Below, piece by piece: positions 1 to 8,518 of a stretch of DNA of 64,000 bases; within the stretch, counting starts at the first letter, position 1; each line of letters begins with the position of its first letter. The notes under the pieces are model-generated. The model saw nothing but the letters and a program-made list of their open reading frames with translations. It was not told the origin of the DNA and made no database searches. Where the stretch lies: positions 1 to 64,000 of the forward strand of contig NZ_JBHYDX010000005.1 in the NCBI RefSeq assembly GCF_051860505.1, in the 5' to 3' direction. This stretch comes from Pannonibacter sp051860505 (GTDB lineage: Bacteria > Pseudomonadota > Alphaproteobacteria > Rhizobiales > Stappiaceae). The position numbers and the translations under genes are program-made.

Positions 1-455
<455 letters not shown>

Positions 456-704
456 ATGGCGGAAATCACGACCTATCGCACCGGCGCTCCTGCAGCGCTC
501 GATGCCGAACGCAGTCTCGTCGAGCGGCGCAATGCGCGCCTCGATGAAATCAACCAGAACCGGTCGACCGCGCAGGCGGACGCCGTGCGCCAGCAGGCAG
601 AGATCAAGGCCAACCGGGCCGAAGAACTGCAGCTGAACGCCGAACGCATCGACAACAAGGCCAGGAGCAACGGGCTCGGCGAGCGTGTCGATATTTCTAT
701 CTGA
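456..704 (+). CDS. Small charged helical protein with C-terminal GLGxxVDIS motif
   Basis: This encodes 82 residues. I chose the ATG at 456 because a strong GGAGG-type ribosome binding site lies about 6 bases upstream; the frame is open further upstream but without a comparable site. The protein is rich in Arg, Glu, Gln and Ala, has no membrane segment or signal peptide, and its middle should be one long helix or coiled coil. It ends in GLGERVDISI, which resembles the end of the next gene (GLGNAVDITA) and more loosely the YjfB-like protein at 21.6 kb. Function is not recognised. The C-terminal resemblance suggests, but does not prove, a link to small motility-associated proteins. Confidence 0.75.
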   Translation: MAEITTYRTGAPAALDAERSLVERRNARLDEINQNRSTAQADAVRQQAEIKANRAEELQLNAERIDNKARSNGLGERVDISI

Positions 705-766
705 CGACCGCTGACCAGCAGGCGCAGTTCCGCGCCTGCACCAGCCAGGGATGAAAGGACCAAGCC

Positions 767-979
767 ATGACCGCAATATCAGGTACAACCTCTGCGGATC
801 TGTCGGCTTCCAGCCGGCGCAACGACCAGGTTGCACAGGCCGCCCAGGCGCGCGAGACCCAGGCCCAGGAGCGCAAAGAGCGGACAGAAACCGAACGCAC
901 CGCCGTGCCGCAGGACGCAGAGCGCCGCGAAGCCCGCAAGATCCCGGGCCTCGGCAATGCTGTCGACATCACGGCCTGA
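767..979 (+). CDS. Small charged protein with C-terminal GLGxxVDIT motif
   Basis: This encodes 70 residues from an ATG preceded by AAGGA. It lies 62 bases after the previous small gene and is probably co-transcribed with it. The body is Gln-, Glu- and Arg-rich (residues about 18-55) and probably helical, with no signal peptide, membrane segment or cysteine. The last ten residues, GLGNAVDITA, closely match the end of the preceding protein although the bodies align poorly, so the C-terminus is probably the functional element. The product is unknown. The gene ends 34 bases from the end of the opposing tlpA. Confidence 0.7.
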   Translation: MTAISGTTSADLSASSRRNDQVAQAAQARETQAQERKERTETERTAVPQDAERREARKIPGLGNAVDITA

Positions 980-1013
980 TCCGGTCATCTGACCAGACAG
1001 ATCGCCGCCGCGC

Positions 1014-1670
1014 TCAGCCCTTAGGCCGGGCGGCGGTGATCAGTGCCTTTGCATCGGGCGAAGCCCATTCAGCGGGACCGTACAGCGTCCCAAGCTCGCA
1101 GCCTTCCGCACTGACAAGCAAAGTCGTCGGCAGGCCGGTGGCCCGCGCCTTGGTCCTTAACTCGTTGAAGACCTTGTTCGTGGCGTCGGAATAATAGGCA
1201 AGGTTCGTCACGCCGATTTCCTCCAGGAAAGCCTTTGGCTTGTCCGGACCGCCGCGATCCAGGTTGACGGCGACGACCTCGAATTCGGCGCCGCCCAACT
1301 GTTTCTGCAGGTCATCGAGCGCCGGCATTTCCTTGCGGCACGGGGCACACCAGGTTGCCCAGAGATTGACCAGCAGCGTCTTGCCCTTCATGTCGCCAAT
1401 CGAAACCTTCGATCCATTCGGCGCATCAAAGCTGAGATCTGCCAGTGAAAGCGGCTTCTGCGCCGGCAGGAAAGCCGCGACTTCGCCTGTTGCCAGGTCC
1501 TTGAGTGTCGCAGCGGTTTCGAGGCTTGCCTTGCAGCTTTCCCCGGCTGGCGAGTTGCCACCGGGCAGGCCAATCACGTATACCGCCCCGATGACGGCCA
1601 GAATGCCGGCAACACCGGCAAGCACGATGGGCCTGGCGGATCTTGCCCGCGGTTCGTTCGGCGTCGTCAT
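1014..1670 (-). CDS. tlpA: TlpA family thiol:disulfide oxidoreductase
   Basis: A membrane-anchored periplasmic thioredoxin-like reductase of 218 residues. One N-terminal transmembrane anchor (about residues 14-35) is followed by a thioredoxin fold with the redox motif WCAPC at about 107-111. Further cysteines near 46 and close to the C-terminus fit the TlpA type, which carries an extra structural disulfide. TlpA proteins reduce cysteines during cytochrome oxidase copper-centre assembly and cytochrome c maturation. The ATG at 1670 is chosen over an in-frame GTG 24 bases upstream because AGGTGA sits at good spacing. The gene is divergent from argH, a common rhizobial neighbour. Confidence 0.9.
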   Translation of the reverse strand: MTTPNEPRARSARPIVLAGVAGILAVIGAVYVIGLPGGNSPAGESCKASLETAATLKDLATGEVAAFLPAQKPLSLADLSFDAPNGSKVSIGDMKGKTLLVNLWATWCAPCRKEMPALDDLQKQLGGAEFEVVAVNLDRGGPDKPKAFLEEIGVTNLAYYSDATNKVFNELRTKARATGLPTTLLVSAEGCELGTLYGPAEWASPDAKALITAARPKG

Positions 1671-1727
1671 GTTGTTTTCACCTGCCAACAGCACCTCGTC
1701 CGGGGGCGTCTACCAAGGGACAATCCA

Positions 1728-3113
1728 ATGAGCAACCGCATGTGGGGCGGCCGGTTCGCCGAAGGCCCGGACGCAATCATGGAAGAGATCAACGCGTCCA
1801 TCGGTTTCGACCAGAAGCTATATAGACAGGACATCGAGGGTTCCAAAGCCCATGTCCGCATGTTGGCAGCGCAACAGATCGTCGCGGGTGAGGATGCCGA
1901 GAAAATCGCTCACGGTCTCGACACGATCCTGTCAGAGATCGAGGCTGGAAAGTTCACCTTCTCCCGCGCCCTTGAAGACATCCACATGAACATCGAGGCG
2001 CGGCTTGCCGAGCTGATTGGCGCCCCGGCCGGACGCCTGCACACGGCCCGTTCGCGCAATGACCAGGTCGCGACCGATTTCCGGCTCTGGGTGCGTGACA
2101 CGCTGGACACGCTGGATGGCCAGATCGCCGACCTGCTGGTGGCGCTCGCCGAAAAGGCCGAGCAGCACGCGGGCGACGTCATGCCGGGCTTTACCCATTT
2201 GCAATCGGCCCAGCCGGTGACCTTCGGCCATCACATGATGGCCTATGTCGAGATGTTTGCCCGCGATCGCAGCCGCTTTACCGATGCGCGCAAACGCATG
2301 AACGAATGCCCGCTCGGTTCGGCCGCGCTTGCCGGCACTTCATTTCCGATCGACCGGATGATGACGGCCAAGGCGCTCGGCTTTGACCGGCCGATGGCCA
2401 ACTCGCTGGATGGCGTGTCGGATCGTGATTTCGTAATCGAGGCACTGGCTGCCGCATCGATCTGCTCGATGCACCTGTCCCGTTTTGCCGAGGAAATCGT
2501 GCTGTGGTGCTCGGCCCAGTTCGGCTTCATCAAGCTGTCGGACAAGTTCTCGACCGGCTCCTCGATCATGCCGCAAAAGAAGAACCCGGACGCCGCCGAA
2601 CTGGTGCGCGCCAAGACGGGCCGTATCTATGGCGGCATGGTCGCGCTGCTCGTCATGATGAAAGGCCTGCCGCTCGCCTATTCCAAGGACATGCAGGAAG
2701 ACAAGGAACAGGCCTTCGACGCCCTGCCCTCCCTGTCGCTGGCGCTGGCCGCCATGACCGGCATGGTGCGGGACATGGAACCGCAGGTGAAACGGTTGAA
2801 GAAATCGGCCGGTGCCGGCTATGCCACGGCGACCGATCTTGCCGACTGGCTGGTGCGCGTCCTCGGCATGCCGTTCCGCGATGCCCATCATGTCACGGGC
2901 AAGATCGTCGGCTATGCGGTGACCGAAGGCATCGACCTCGACAAGGTACCGCTTGCCGTGATGCAGGAGATCGAACCGCGCATCACGCGGGAGGTTTATG
3001 CCGTGCTGACCGTCGACAAGTCGGTCAAGAGCCGTACCAGCTACGGCGGCACCGCACCGGCCAATGTGCGCAAGCAAGCCCGCCGCTGGCTGAAGAGCCT
3101 CGGCAAGGCCTGA
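1728..3113 (+). CDS. argH: Argininosuccinate lyase
   Basis: Splits argininosuccinate into arginine and fumarate, the last step of arginine synthesis, in the cytoplasm as a tetramer. The 461-residue length is normal. The fumarase/aspartase superfamily signature GSSIMPQKKNPD is at about residues 276-290 and holds the catalytic serine of the mobile loop. The substrate-binding TARSRNDQVATD region and the HxQ-containing GFTHLQSAQP segment are also present. The protein starts MSNRMWGGRF, the usual start for the family. It is divergent from tlpA and followed by lptM and lysA, a conserved alphaproteobacterial arrangement. Confidence 0.97.
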   Translation: MSNRMWGGRFAEGPDAIMEEINASIGFDQKLYRQDIEGSKAHVRMLAAQQIVAGEDAEKIAHGLDTILSEIEAGKFTFSRALEDIHMNIEARLAELIGAPAGRLHTARSRNDQVATDFRLWVRDTLDTLDGQIADLLVALAEKAEQHAGDVMPGFTHLQSAQPVTFGHHMMAYVEMFARDRSRFTDARKRMNECPLGSAALAGTSFPIDRMMTAKALGFDRPMANSLDGVSDRDFVIEALAAASICSMHLSRFAEEIVLWCSAQFGFIKLSDKFSTGSSIMPQKKNPDAAELVRAKTGRIYGGMVALLVMMKGLPLAYSKDMQEDKEQAFDALPSLSLALAAMTGMVRDMEPQVKRLKKSAGAGYATATDLADWLVRVLGMPFRDAHHVTGKIVGYAVTEGIDLDKVPLAVMQEIEPRITREVYAVLTVDKSVKSRTSYGGTAPANVRKQARRWLKSLGKA

Positions 3114-3122
3114 TGGTGCTGC

Positions 3123-3146
3123 ACCGCCCGGACAGCTCCGGGCGGT
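3123..3146 (+). terminator. Hairpin after argH
   Basis: A perfect 10-base-pair GC-rich stem (ACCGCCCGGA with TCCGGGCGGT) with a 4-base loop begins 9 bases after the argH stop. No T tract follows, so it may be a weak terminator or a processing/stability element rather than a classical intrinsic terminator. Confidence 0.45.
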
Positions 3147-3263
3147 CAAGCTTGCACGGTTCGCGAGACAAGGCGCATCCGCCCTTGCCCGAAGCCGTAG
3201 GTCATGCGAGGAGTGAGCGGCATACTGAGGCAGTGCCGTGCCGCGAACAGGGGTTCAGCCGGA

Positions 3264-3488
3264 ATGAAGTTCACTTCCCGTCATCGGGCCGTGCTGGCCC
3301 TCGGTCTGTGTATGGCGCTGGGGATTGCCGGATGCGGCCGCCGCGGGCCACTTGAAGCGCCCGGCGCTGCAACTGGTCCGGCGCCGCAACAGACCACAAG
3401 CGCATCGACGGCCATGCCGTCCGCAAGCGCGGCGACCGAGGCAAAGCCGATGACCGAACGGTTTATCCTCGACGCTCTCATCCAGTAA
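3264..3488 (+). CDS. lptM: LptM-type small lipoprotein (LPS translocon maturation chaperone)
   Basis: This encodes 74 residues. A lipoprotein signal peptide ends at a lipobox with Cys about residue 24, followed directly by the family hallmark CGRRGPLEAP. In enterobacteria LptM (YifL) binds the outer-membrane LptD/LptE complex and helps LptD oxidative maturation. The rest is a low-complexity Ala/Pro/Ser/Thr linker ending in RFILDALIQ, like the FILDPLI end common in rhizobial homologues. I chose the ATG at 3264 because it leaves a compact signal peptide; an earlier in-frame start at 3204 would add 20 poorly fitting residues. It sits between argH and lysA as in many relatives. Confidence 0.85.
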   Translation: MKFTSRHRAVLALGLCMALGIAGCGRRGPLEAPGAATGPAPQQTTSASTAMPSASAATEAKPMTERFILDALIQ

Positions 3489-3527
3489 TCGCGCTTCTCC
3501 AGGCGCCGCAGGTCAGGGTTTTTCGCC

Positions 3528-4802
3528 GTGCATCATTTTGCCTATAGAAACGGCATGCTTCATGCCGAGGACGTCGATGTGACCGAGATCGCCCGCGCGG
3601 TCGGTACGCCGTTCTATTGCTATTCCACCGCGACCCTGACCCGTCACTACAACGTGTTCTCGTCGGCCTTCGGCGATATTCCGGCGCTGGTCTGCTATGC
3701 GATGAAGGCCAACTCCAACCAGGCTGTCCTGACCACGCTGGCGCAACTCGGCGCCGGCATGGATGTCGTATCGGAGGGCGAGCTGCGCCGGGCGCGCGCC
3801 GCCGGGGTGCCGGGCGAACGCATCATGTTCTCCGGCGTCGGCAAGACGCGGGCCGAACAGGCGCTCGGCCTGTCTGAAGACATTCTCTGCTTCAATGTCG
3901 AATCCGAGCCGGAACTCATCCAGCTCTCCACTGTCGCCCAGTCGATGGGCAAGACGGCCCGCGTCTCGATCCGCATCAACCCGGATGTAGACGCCAAGAC
4001 CCACGCCAAGATCTCGACCGGCAAGTCGGAAAACAAGTTCGGCATTCCGTGGAAGCGCGCCCGGGAAGTCTACGCCGAAGCGGCCAAGCTGCCGAACATC
4101 GAGGTGTCCGGCATCGACATGCATATCGGCTCGCAGATCACCGAGCTTGCCCCGTTTGACGCTGCATTCTCGCGCCTGGGCGACCTGATCCGCGACCTGC
4201 GCGCGGACGGCCATCACATCGAGCATGTCGATCTGGGTGGCGGTCTGGGCATTCCCTATGTCACCAACAACACCCCGCCGCCGCATCCAGACGCCTATGC
4301 CGAGGTGGTCAAGCATCATGTGCGCGAACTGGACTGCCGCATCATCTTCGAACCGGGCCGCCTGATTGCCGGCAACGCCGGGATTCTGGTGACCGAGGTG
4401 ATCTATGTGAAGGAAGGCGAAGGCAAGACCTTCGTCATCGTCGATGCGGCGATGAATGACCTGATCCGTCCGACACTCTACGAGGCGCATCATGAGGTCG
4501 GTCCGGTGGTCGAAGCCGGGTTGGACACGCCGCGAATCATCGCTGATGTGGTTGGCCCGGTCTGCGAAACCGGCGACTATCTGGCCCTGTCCCGGGAAAT
4601 TCCGGCCGTAGCTGCCGGCGATCTGATGGCAGTCTATTCGGCCGGAGCCTATGGCGCGGTGCAGGCCTCGACCTACAATACCCGCCGGCTGATCCCGGAA
4701 GTGCTTGTAAACGGCGCTGAATATGCCGTTGTCCGGTCACGTCCGAGCTACCAGGACATGATCGGTCTCGACCATGTGCCGGAGTGGCTCTCCAAAGCGT
4801 GA
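3528..4802 (+). CDS. lysA: Diaminopimelate decarboxylase
   Basis: A pyridoxal-phosphate enzyme converting meso-diaminopimelate to lysine plus CO2, the last step of lysine synthesis. The 424-residue length is typical. The PLP lysine lies in YAMKANSN (Lys about 60), the phosphate-binding GGGLGIPY follows at about 238, and the CETGD motif supplying the active-site cysteine of the partner subunit is near 346. Translation starts at GTG (MHHFAYRNG), which matches family N-termini. The gene is 39 bases from lptM. dapF, which makes the meso-diaminopimelate substrate, is at 18 kb. Confidence 0.97.
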   Translation: MHHFAYRNGMLHAEDVDVTEIARAVGTPFYCYSTATLTRHYNVFSSAFGDIPALVCYAMKANSNQAVLTTLAQLGAGMDVVSEGELRRARAAGVPGERIMFSGVGKTRAEQALGLSEDILCFNVESEPELIQLSTVAQSMGKTARVSIRINPDVDAKTHAKISTGKSENKFGIPWKRAREVYAEAAKLPNIEVSGIDMHIGSQITELAPFDAAFSRLGDLIRDLRADGHHIEHVDLGGGLGIPYVTNNTPPPHPDAYAEVVKHHVRELDCRIIFEPGRLIAGNAGILVTEVIYVKEGEGKTFVIVDAAMNDLIRPTLYEAHHEVGPVVEAGLDTPRIIADVVGPVCETGDYLALSREIPAVAAGDLMAVYSAGAYGAVQASTYNTRRLIPEVLVNGAEYAVVRSRPSYQDMIGLDHVPEWLSKA

Positions 4803-4847
4803 CCGCCCGACGCGTCATTTGGTGGTTTCGACAGCTTGCCGGATCAG

Positions 4848-4903
4848 GCTTCATGCCTCACCCTAAGTCCGGGCTGGACTGGCGGTTCGCGGAGGCATGA
4901 AGC
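4848..4903 (+). promoter_or_regulatory. Stem-loop enclosing the ribosome binding site of the TIGR02302 gene
   Basis: A perfect 12-base inverted repeat: GCTTCATGCCTC at 4848-4859 pairs with GAGGCATGAAGC at 4892-4903, with a 32-base loop. The right arm contains the GGAGG Shine-Dalgarno sequence and abuts the TTG start codon at 4904. The loop contains a smaller GTCC/GGAC pairing. If the helix forms in mRNA it should mask the ribosome binding site. It is not followed by a T run, so it is not a classical terminator. Confidence 0.6.
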
Positions 4904-7483
4904 TTGGCGCAGACAGACAGGGCGGCAACGGCCGCTGATGAAGTGCCCGGCAAGGCCGAGGCGGAACGTCGCTTGAGAACTGTTCTCGGGCGCAGTCGCC
5001 TCGCGCTGTTGTGGGAGCGGCTTTGGCCTGAACTGTATCAACCCCTGATCCTTGCGGCGCTGTTCGTCGGCGTGTCCTGGCTTGGCCTCTGGCTGTTGCT
5101 GCCGGGCTGGGCGCGACTTGCCGGTGTTGTGGCTTTTGCAATCGCATTTCTGGTCAGCCTGCGCGGCCTTGCGAGGGTTCGCCTGCCCTCGGCTGCGGAA
5201 ACCTTGCACCGGGTTGAGCTTGCCAGCGGACATGACCATCGCCCCCTGACCGCACTGACTGATGATCTTCCGGCCCCGTCTTCGGATCCGGTGACACTCG
5301 CCCTGTGGCAGCTGCACAAGCAGCGCATGGCCGAAGCGCTGCGCAATCTGCGCGCCGGCTTTGCCCATCCCAAGGCCTTCCGCCGCGACCCTTATGCGCT
5401 GCGGGTCGTCGCTTTCCTCAGCCTGATCGTCGGCGCTGCCGTTGCCTCGGGTGACCGGATGGACCGGCTTGCCTCGGCGTTTCGGGCACCACTGCAGACG
5501 ATTGAAATTGCCACCCGGCTCGATGTCTGGGTGACACCGCCGCTCTATACCGGCCGGCCACCGGTCTATCTCACCGGCGAAACGGCGGTCCTGCGCGACC
5601 CTCTGGCCCCGATCCGCGTGCCGGCGGGCAGTGAACTGATCATCCGGGCCCAGGGCCATACCGGCTTCACCGTAACCGCGCCGGTCGCCAAACCAGCGAC
5701 AGACGAAACGGCTGGTGACACGGCAGCGACAGCGGTCCCTCCGGACGGGATTTTCGAGACGCGGCTGGTCCTCTCAGAAACCGGCCCCGTCGACCTGGCC
5801 ACGGATGGCGGCAAGATCGCCGGCTGGCTGTTCGAGGTGGAGCCGGACGCTCCCCCCACCATTCGCCTGCTGGATGACCCCGAGACCCAGCTCAGCGGCG
5901 CGCTGAAACTCAGCTACCTGGCCATGGACGACTACCGCGTCCTGTCGGCGGAAGCTGCCATTGCCCCGGCACCGAAGCCGGAGGGCGAAGGCTCCGCCAC
6001 CCCCCGCCCGCTGGTCGAGGCACCGCAATTTCCCCTGGCCCTGCCGCCGCGCAGTGCCGCGACGCAGAACGCCGAGACCATCCGCGACCTGACCTCGCAT
6101 CCCTGGGCAGGATCACTGGTGGACCTGACCCTGATTGCACGCGACGAAGCCGGCCAGACCGGGCAGTCCACGCCGCATCGCTTCACGCTGCCGCAACGGA
6201 ATTTTTCCAAGCCGCTCGCCCGGGCTGTGGTCGAACAACGCCGCGAACTGGCGCTTGACGCCAACTCCCATTCCCGCGTCATCAATGCCTTTGATGTGCT
6301 GCTGCTGGCCCCCGATGTGTTCGAGGTGCGGCCGAAAGCACATCTCGGCCTGACATTCGCCTATCGCAACCTGGTCGCGGCCCGGACAGACGAAGATCTT
6401 CTCACATTGCTGCCACTGCTCTGGGATCTGGCGCTGACCATCGAGGATGGTGACCTGTCTCTGGCGGAACGCGCCCTGCGCGAGGCGCAGGAGAACCTGC
6501 GCAAGGCACTGGAGGAAGGAGCGTCAGACGAGGAGATTGCCCGGCTGACGGACGAGTTGCGCAAGGCATTGCAGGACTACATGCAGGCGCTGGCCGAACA
6601 GTTGCGCCAGAACCCGCAGGCGATGCAGCCCTTCAATCCCAACCAGCAGACCATGCGGCCGCAGGATCTGGAAGACATGCTGAAGCGCATCGAGGAACTG
6701 GCCAAGACCGGATCCCGCGATGCCGCGCGCGAGCTGCTGGCCCAGATGCAGCGCATGCTGGAAAACCTCCAGACCGGCCGGCCGCAGATGGCACCGGATG
6801 GCCTGACCAGCGAAATGATGGAGATGCTCAATCAGCTCGGCGAAATGATCCAGCGGCAACAGGAGTTGATGGACGAGACCAATCGCCTCAACCGGGATCA
6901 ACGCCAGCAGCAGCAGGGTCAGCAAGGCCAGCAGGGTCAGCCTGGTCAACCCGGAGACCAAGGGCAGCCGGGTGAAGGCGGCCAGCAGCCGATGACCGCC
7001 GAACAGCTGCGCGAGCTGCTCGACCAGTTGGCAGAGGGACAGGGCAATCTGGCGCAACGGCTGCAGCAGCTGATGGAACAGATGGGCCGCAACGGCCTTG
7101 GCGAGAATGACGGTCTCGGAGAGGCCGGAGATGCCATGGGGCAGGCGCAGCAATCGCTGGGCCAGGGCGAAGGCGAGCAGGCAGCCGGCCAGCAGGGCAA
7201 TGCGCTTGATGCCTTGCGCCGTGGAGCACAGCAGCTTGGCGAGCAGATGATGGGCGAAGGCGAAGGCCCCGGCATGGCCCAGCGCTCACCGCTGAACGAG
7301 GATCCCCTCGGTCGCCCGCGCCGCACCGAAGGGCCTGACCTGGGCAGCCAGGTGAAGGTTCCCGACGAGATCGACGTCCAGCGGGCCCGCCGGATCATCG
7401 AGGAACTGCGTCGCCGCTTCTCCGATCCTGGACGGCCGCGACTCGAACTGGATTATCTTGAACGGCTCCTGAAGAACTACTGA
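4904..7483 (+). CDS. TIGR02302 family membrane protein
   Basis: A large 859-residue protein of an alphaproteobacterial family (TIGR02302) of unknown function, usually found after lysA as here. Two adjacent transmembrane segments lie at about residues 48-90 and another at about 162-180, followed by a large beta-rich region (about 200-440). The C-terminal half is a long helical Gln/Glu/Leu-rich region. A low-complexity stretch of QQG and QPG units around residues 665-700 resembles collagen-like linkers. The start is TTG, supported by GGAGG 8 bases upstream and by the lack of a better in-frame start. The ribosome binding site lies in the hairpin just upstream. An envelope role is inferred only from topology. 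Confidence 0.85.
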   Translation: MAQTDRAATAADEVPGKAEAERRLRTVLGRSRLALLWERLWPELYQPLILAALFVGVSWLGLWLLLPGWARLAGVVAFAIAFLVSLRGLARVRLPSAAETLHRVELASGHDHRPLTALTDDLPAPSSDPVTLALWQLHKQRMAEALRNLRAGFAHPKAFRRDPYALRVVAFLSLIVGAAVASGDRMDRLASAFRAPLQTIEIATRLDVWVTPPLYTGRPPVYLTGETAVLRDPLAPIRVPAGSELIIRAQGHTGFTVTAPVAKPATDETAGDTAATAVPPDGIFETRLVLSETGPVDLATDGGKIAGWLFEVEPDAPPTIRLLDDPETQLSGALKLSYLAMDDYRVLSAEAAIAPAPKPEGEGSATPRPLVEAPQFPLALPPRSAATQNAETIRDLTSHPWAGSLVDLTLIARDEAGQTGQSTPHRFTLPQRNFSKPLARAVVEQRRELALDANSHSRVINAFDVLLLAPDVFEVRPKAHLGLTFAYRNLVAARTDEDLLTLLPLLWDLALTIEDGDLSLAERALREAQENLRKALEEGASDEEIARLTDELRKALQDYMQALAEQLRQNPQAMQPFNPNQQTMRPQDLEDMLKRIEELAKTGSRDAARELLAQMQRMLENLQTGRPQMAPDGLTSEMMEMLNQLGEMIQRQQELMDETNRLNRDQRQQQQGQQGQQGQPGQPGDQGQPGEGGQQPMTAEQLRELLDQLAEGQGNLAQRLQQLMEQMGRNGLGENDGLGEAGDAMGQAQQSLGQGEGEQAAGQQGNALDALRRGAQQLGEQMMGEGEGPGMAQRSPLNEDPLGRPRRTEGPDLGSQVKVPDEIDVQRARRIIEELRRRFSDPGRPRLELDYLERLLKNY

Positions 7484-7507
7484 ACCCGCAATGGCCCCAT
7501 CGAAAAC

Positions 7508-7539
7508 GAAAAAGGCGCGGAACACCGCGCCTTTTTCTT
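7508..7539 (+). terminator. Intrinsic terminator, possibly bidirectional
   Basis: The stem AAAGGCGCGG with CCGCGCCTTT around an AACA loop, followed by a T-rich run on the plus strand and preceded by an A-rich run. It lies between the convergent TIGR02302 gene and cpdR and can serve both. Confidence 0.9.
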
Positions 7540-7559
7540 CGTTCAGATCGATGCCTGCC

Positions 7560-7955
7560 TCAGGCAGACAGGCGCTTGGGTTCGCGAACGGTGCCGGTCA
7601 GGGCATCGCGCACGGCCTGACGAATATCGGCCAGGGAGAACGGCTTGGTCACCACATCATGCACCAGCGCATCGAGGCCATTGGCCCGTTCACGCTGGTC
7701 GGCAAAGCCGGTCATCAGCAGGATCGGCAGGCTCGGCCAGTCGCGCGCGGTGGCGAGCGCCAGGGCAATGCCATCCATCACCGGCATCTTGATGTCGGAG
7801 AGCAGGAGATCAAAACGGCCAGCTTCGCGGGTCAGCACCTCAAGTGCCTCGCCGCCATCTTCTGCCGCCTGAACTTCGTGTCCATCGAGCTCGAGCGCCC
7901 GTTTCACGAATGTGCGGACAGCTTCGTCATCCTCGGTCAGAAGAATGCGGGCCAT
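7560..7955 (-). CDS. cpdR: Single-domain response regulator CpdR
   Basis: A stand-alone receiver domain of 131 residues. The acidic pocket is TEDD at residues 7-10, the phospho-acceptor Asp is about residue 54 (LLLSDIKMPVMDG), and the conserved Lys is in TKPF. The ILLMTGFADQRERANGLDALVHDV stretch is the recognisable CpdR part, read across two segments. In Caulobacter and rhizobia, unphosphorylated CpdR primes ClpXP for degradation of cell-cycle proteins and is itself phosphorylated through CckA-ChpT. The ATG at 7955 is chosen because GGAGG lies 8 bases upstream; the GTG at 7961 would place it too close. It is 2 bases from hpt and probably co-transcribed with it. Confidence 0.92.
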   Translation of the reverse strand: MARILLTEDDEAVRTFVKRALELDGHEVQAAEDGGEALEVLTREAGRFDLLLSDIKMPVMDGIALALATARDWPSLPILLMTGFADQRERANGLDALVHDVVTKPFSLADIRQAVRDALTGTVREPKRLSA

Positions 7956-7957
7956 GC

Positions 7958-8518
7958 TCACCCTCCCGTAGCCTTGTCCGGCCGTGGCTCATCGTCCACG
8001 ACCACATAACCGATATAGGGCAACTGCCGCCAGGCGTGGCCCATGTCCATGCCGAATCCCACAACGAACTTGTCCGGACAGACGAACCCAACGTAGTCGG
8101 CTTCGATCGTGGCCTTTCTGTGCTCGGGCTTGTCGAGCAGGGCGGCAATCTTCACCGACCTGGCGCCCCGCGACAGCAGCCGTTCCTTGGCAAAGGACAG
8201 CGTGCGACCGGATTCAAGAATGTCGTCGACCAGAACAATGTCACGTCCGCCGACGTCGCTTTCAACATCGCGCAGCACCTTGAGCTCGGTGCTCGTCGTG
8301 CCCGCGCCATAGCTGGACAGGTGCATGAACTCCATCTCGAGCTGTTGCCCGACCCGGTGCAGGGCGCGCACGAGATCGGCTGCAAAGATGAAGCTGCCCT
8401 TCAGGACCGCGACGACGAGCAGGCGATGCGGGGCATCCGCCGCAATTTCCTGCGCCAGGGTGCTAACGCGGTCCGCGATCTGCGCTTCGTCGAAAAGGGT
8501 GTTGATCTGTGGCGTCAT
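7958..8518 (-). CDS. hpt: Hypoxanthine phosphoribosyltransferase
   Basis: Salvages hypoxanthine or guanine with PRPP to give IMP or GMP. The 186-residue length is standard for type I phosphoribosyltransferases. The PRPP-binding motif VLVDDILESGRT is centred near residue 100, and the KGSF loop that binds pyrophosphate is near residue 40. It overlaps the upstream zinc-ribbon gene by 4 bases (ATGA type) and is followed at 2 bases by cpdR, so all three are probably one transcript. Confidence 0.95.
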   Translation of the reverse strand: MTPQINTLFDEAQIADRVSTLAQEIAADAPHRLLVVAVLKGSFIFAADLVRALHRVGQQLEMEFMHLSSYGAGTTSTELKVLRDVESDVGGRDIVLVDDILESGRTLSFAKERLLSRGARSVKIAALLDKPEHRKATIEADYVGFVCPDKFVVGFGMDMGHAWRQLPYIGYVVVDDEPRPDKATGG

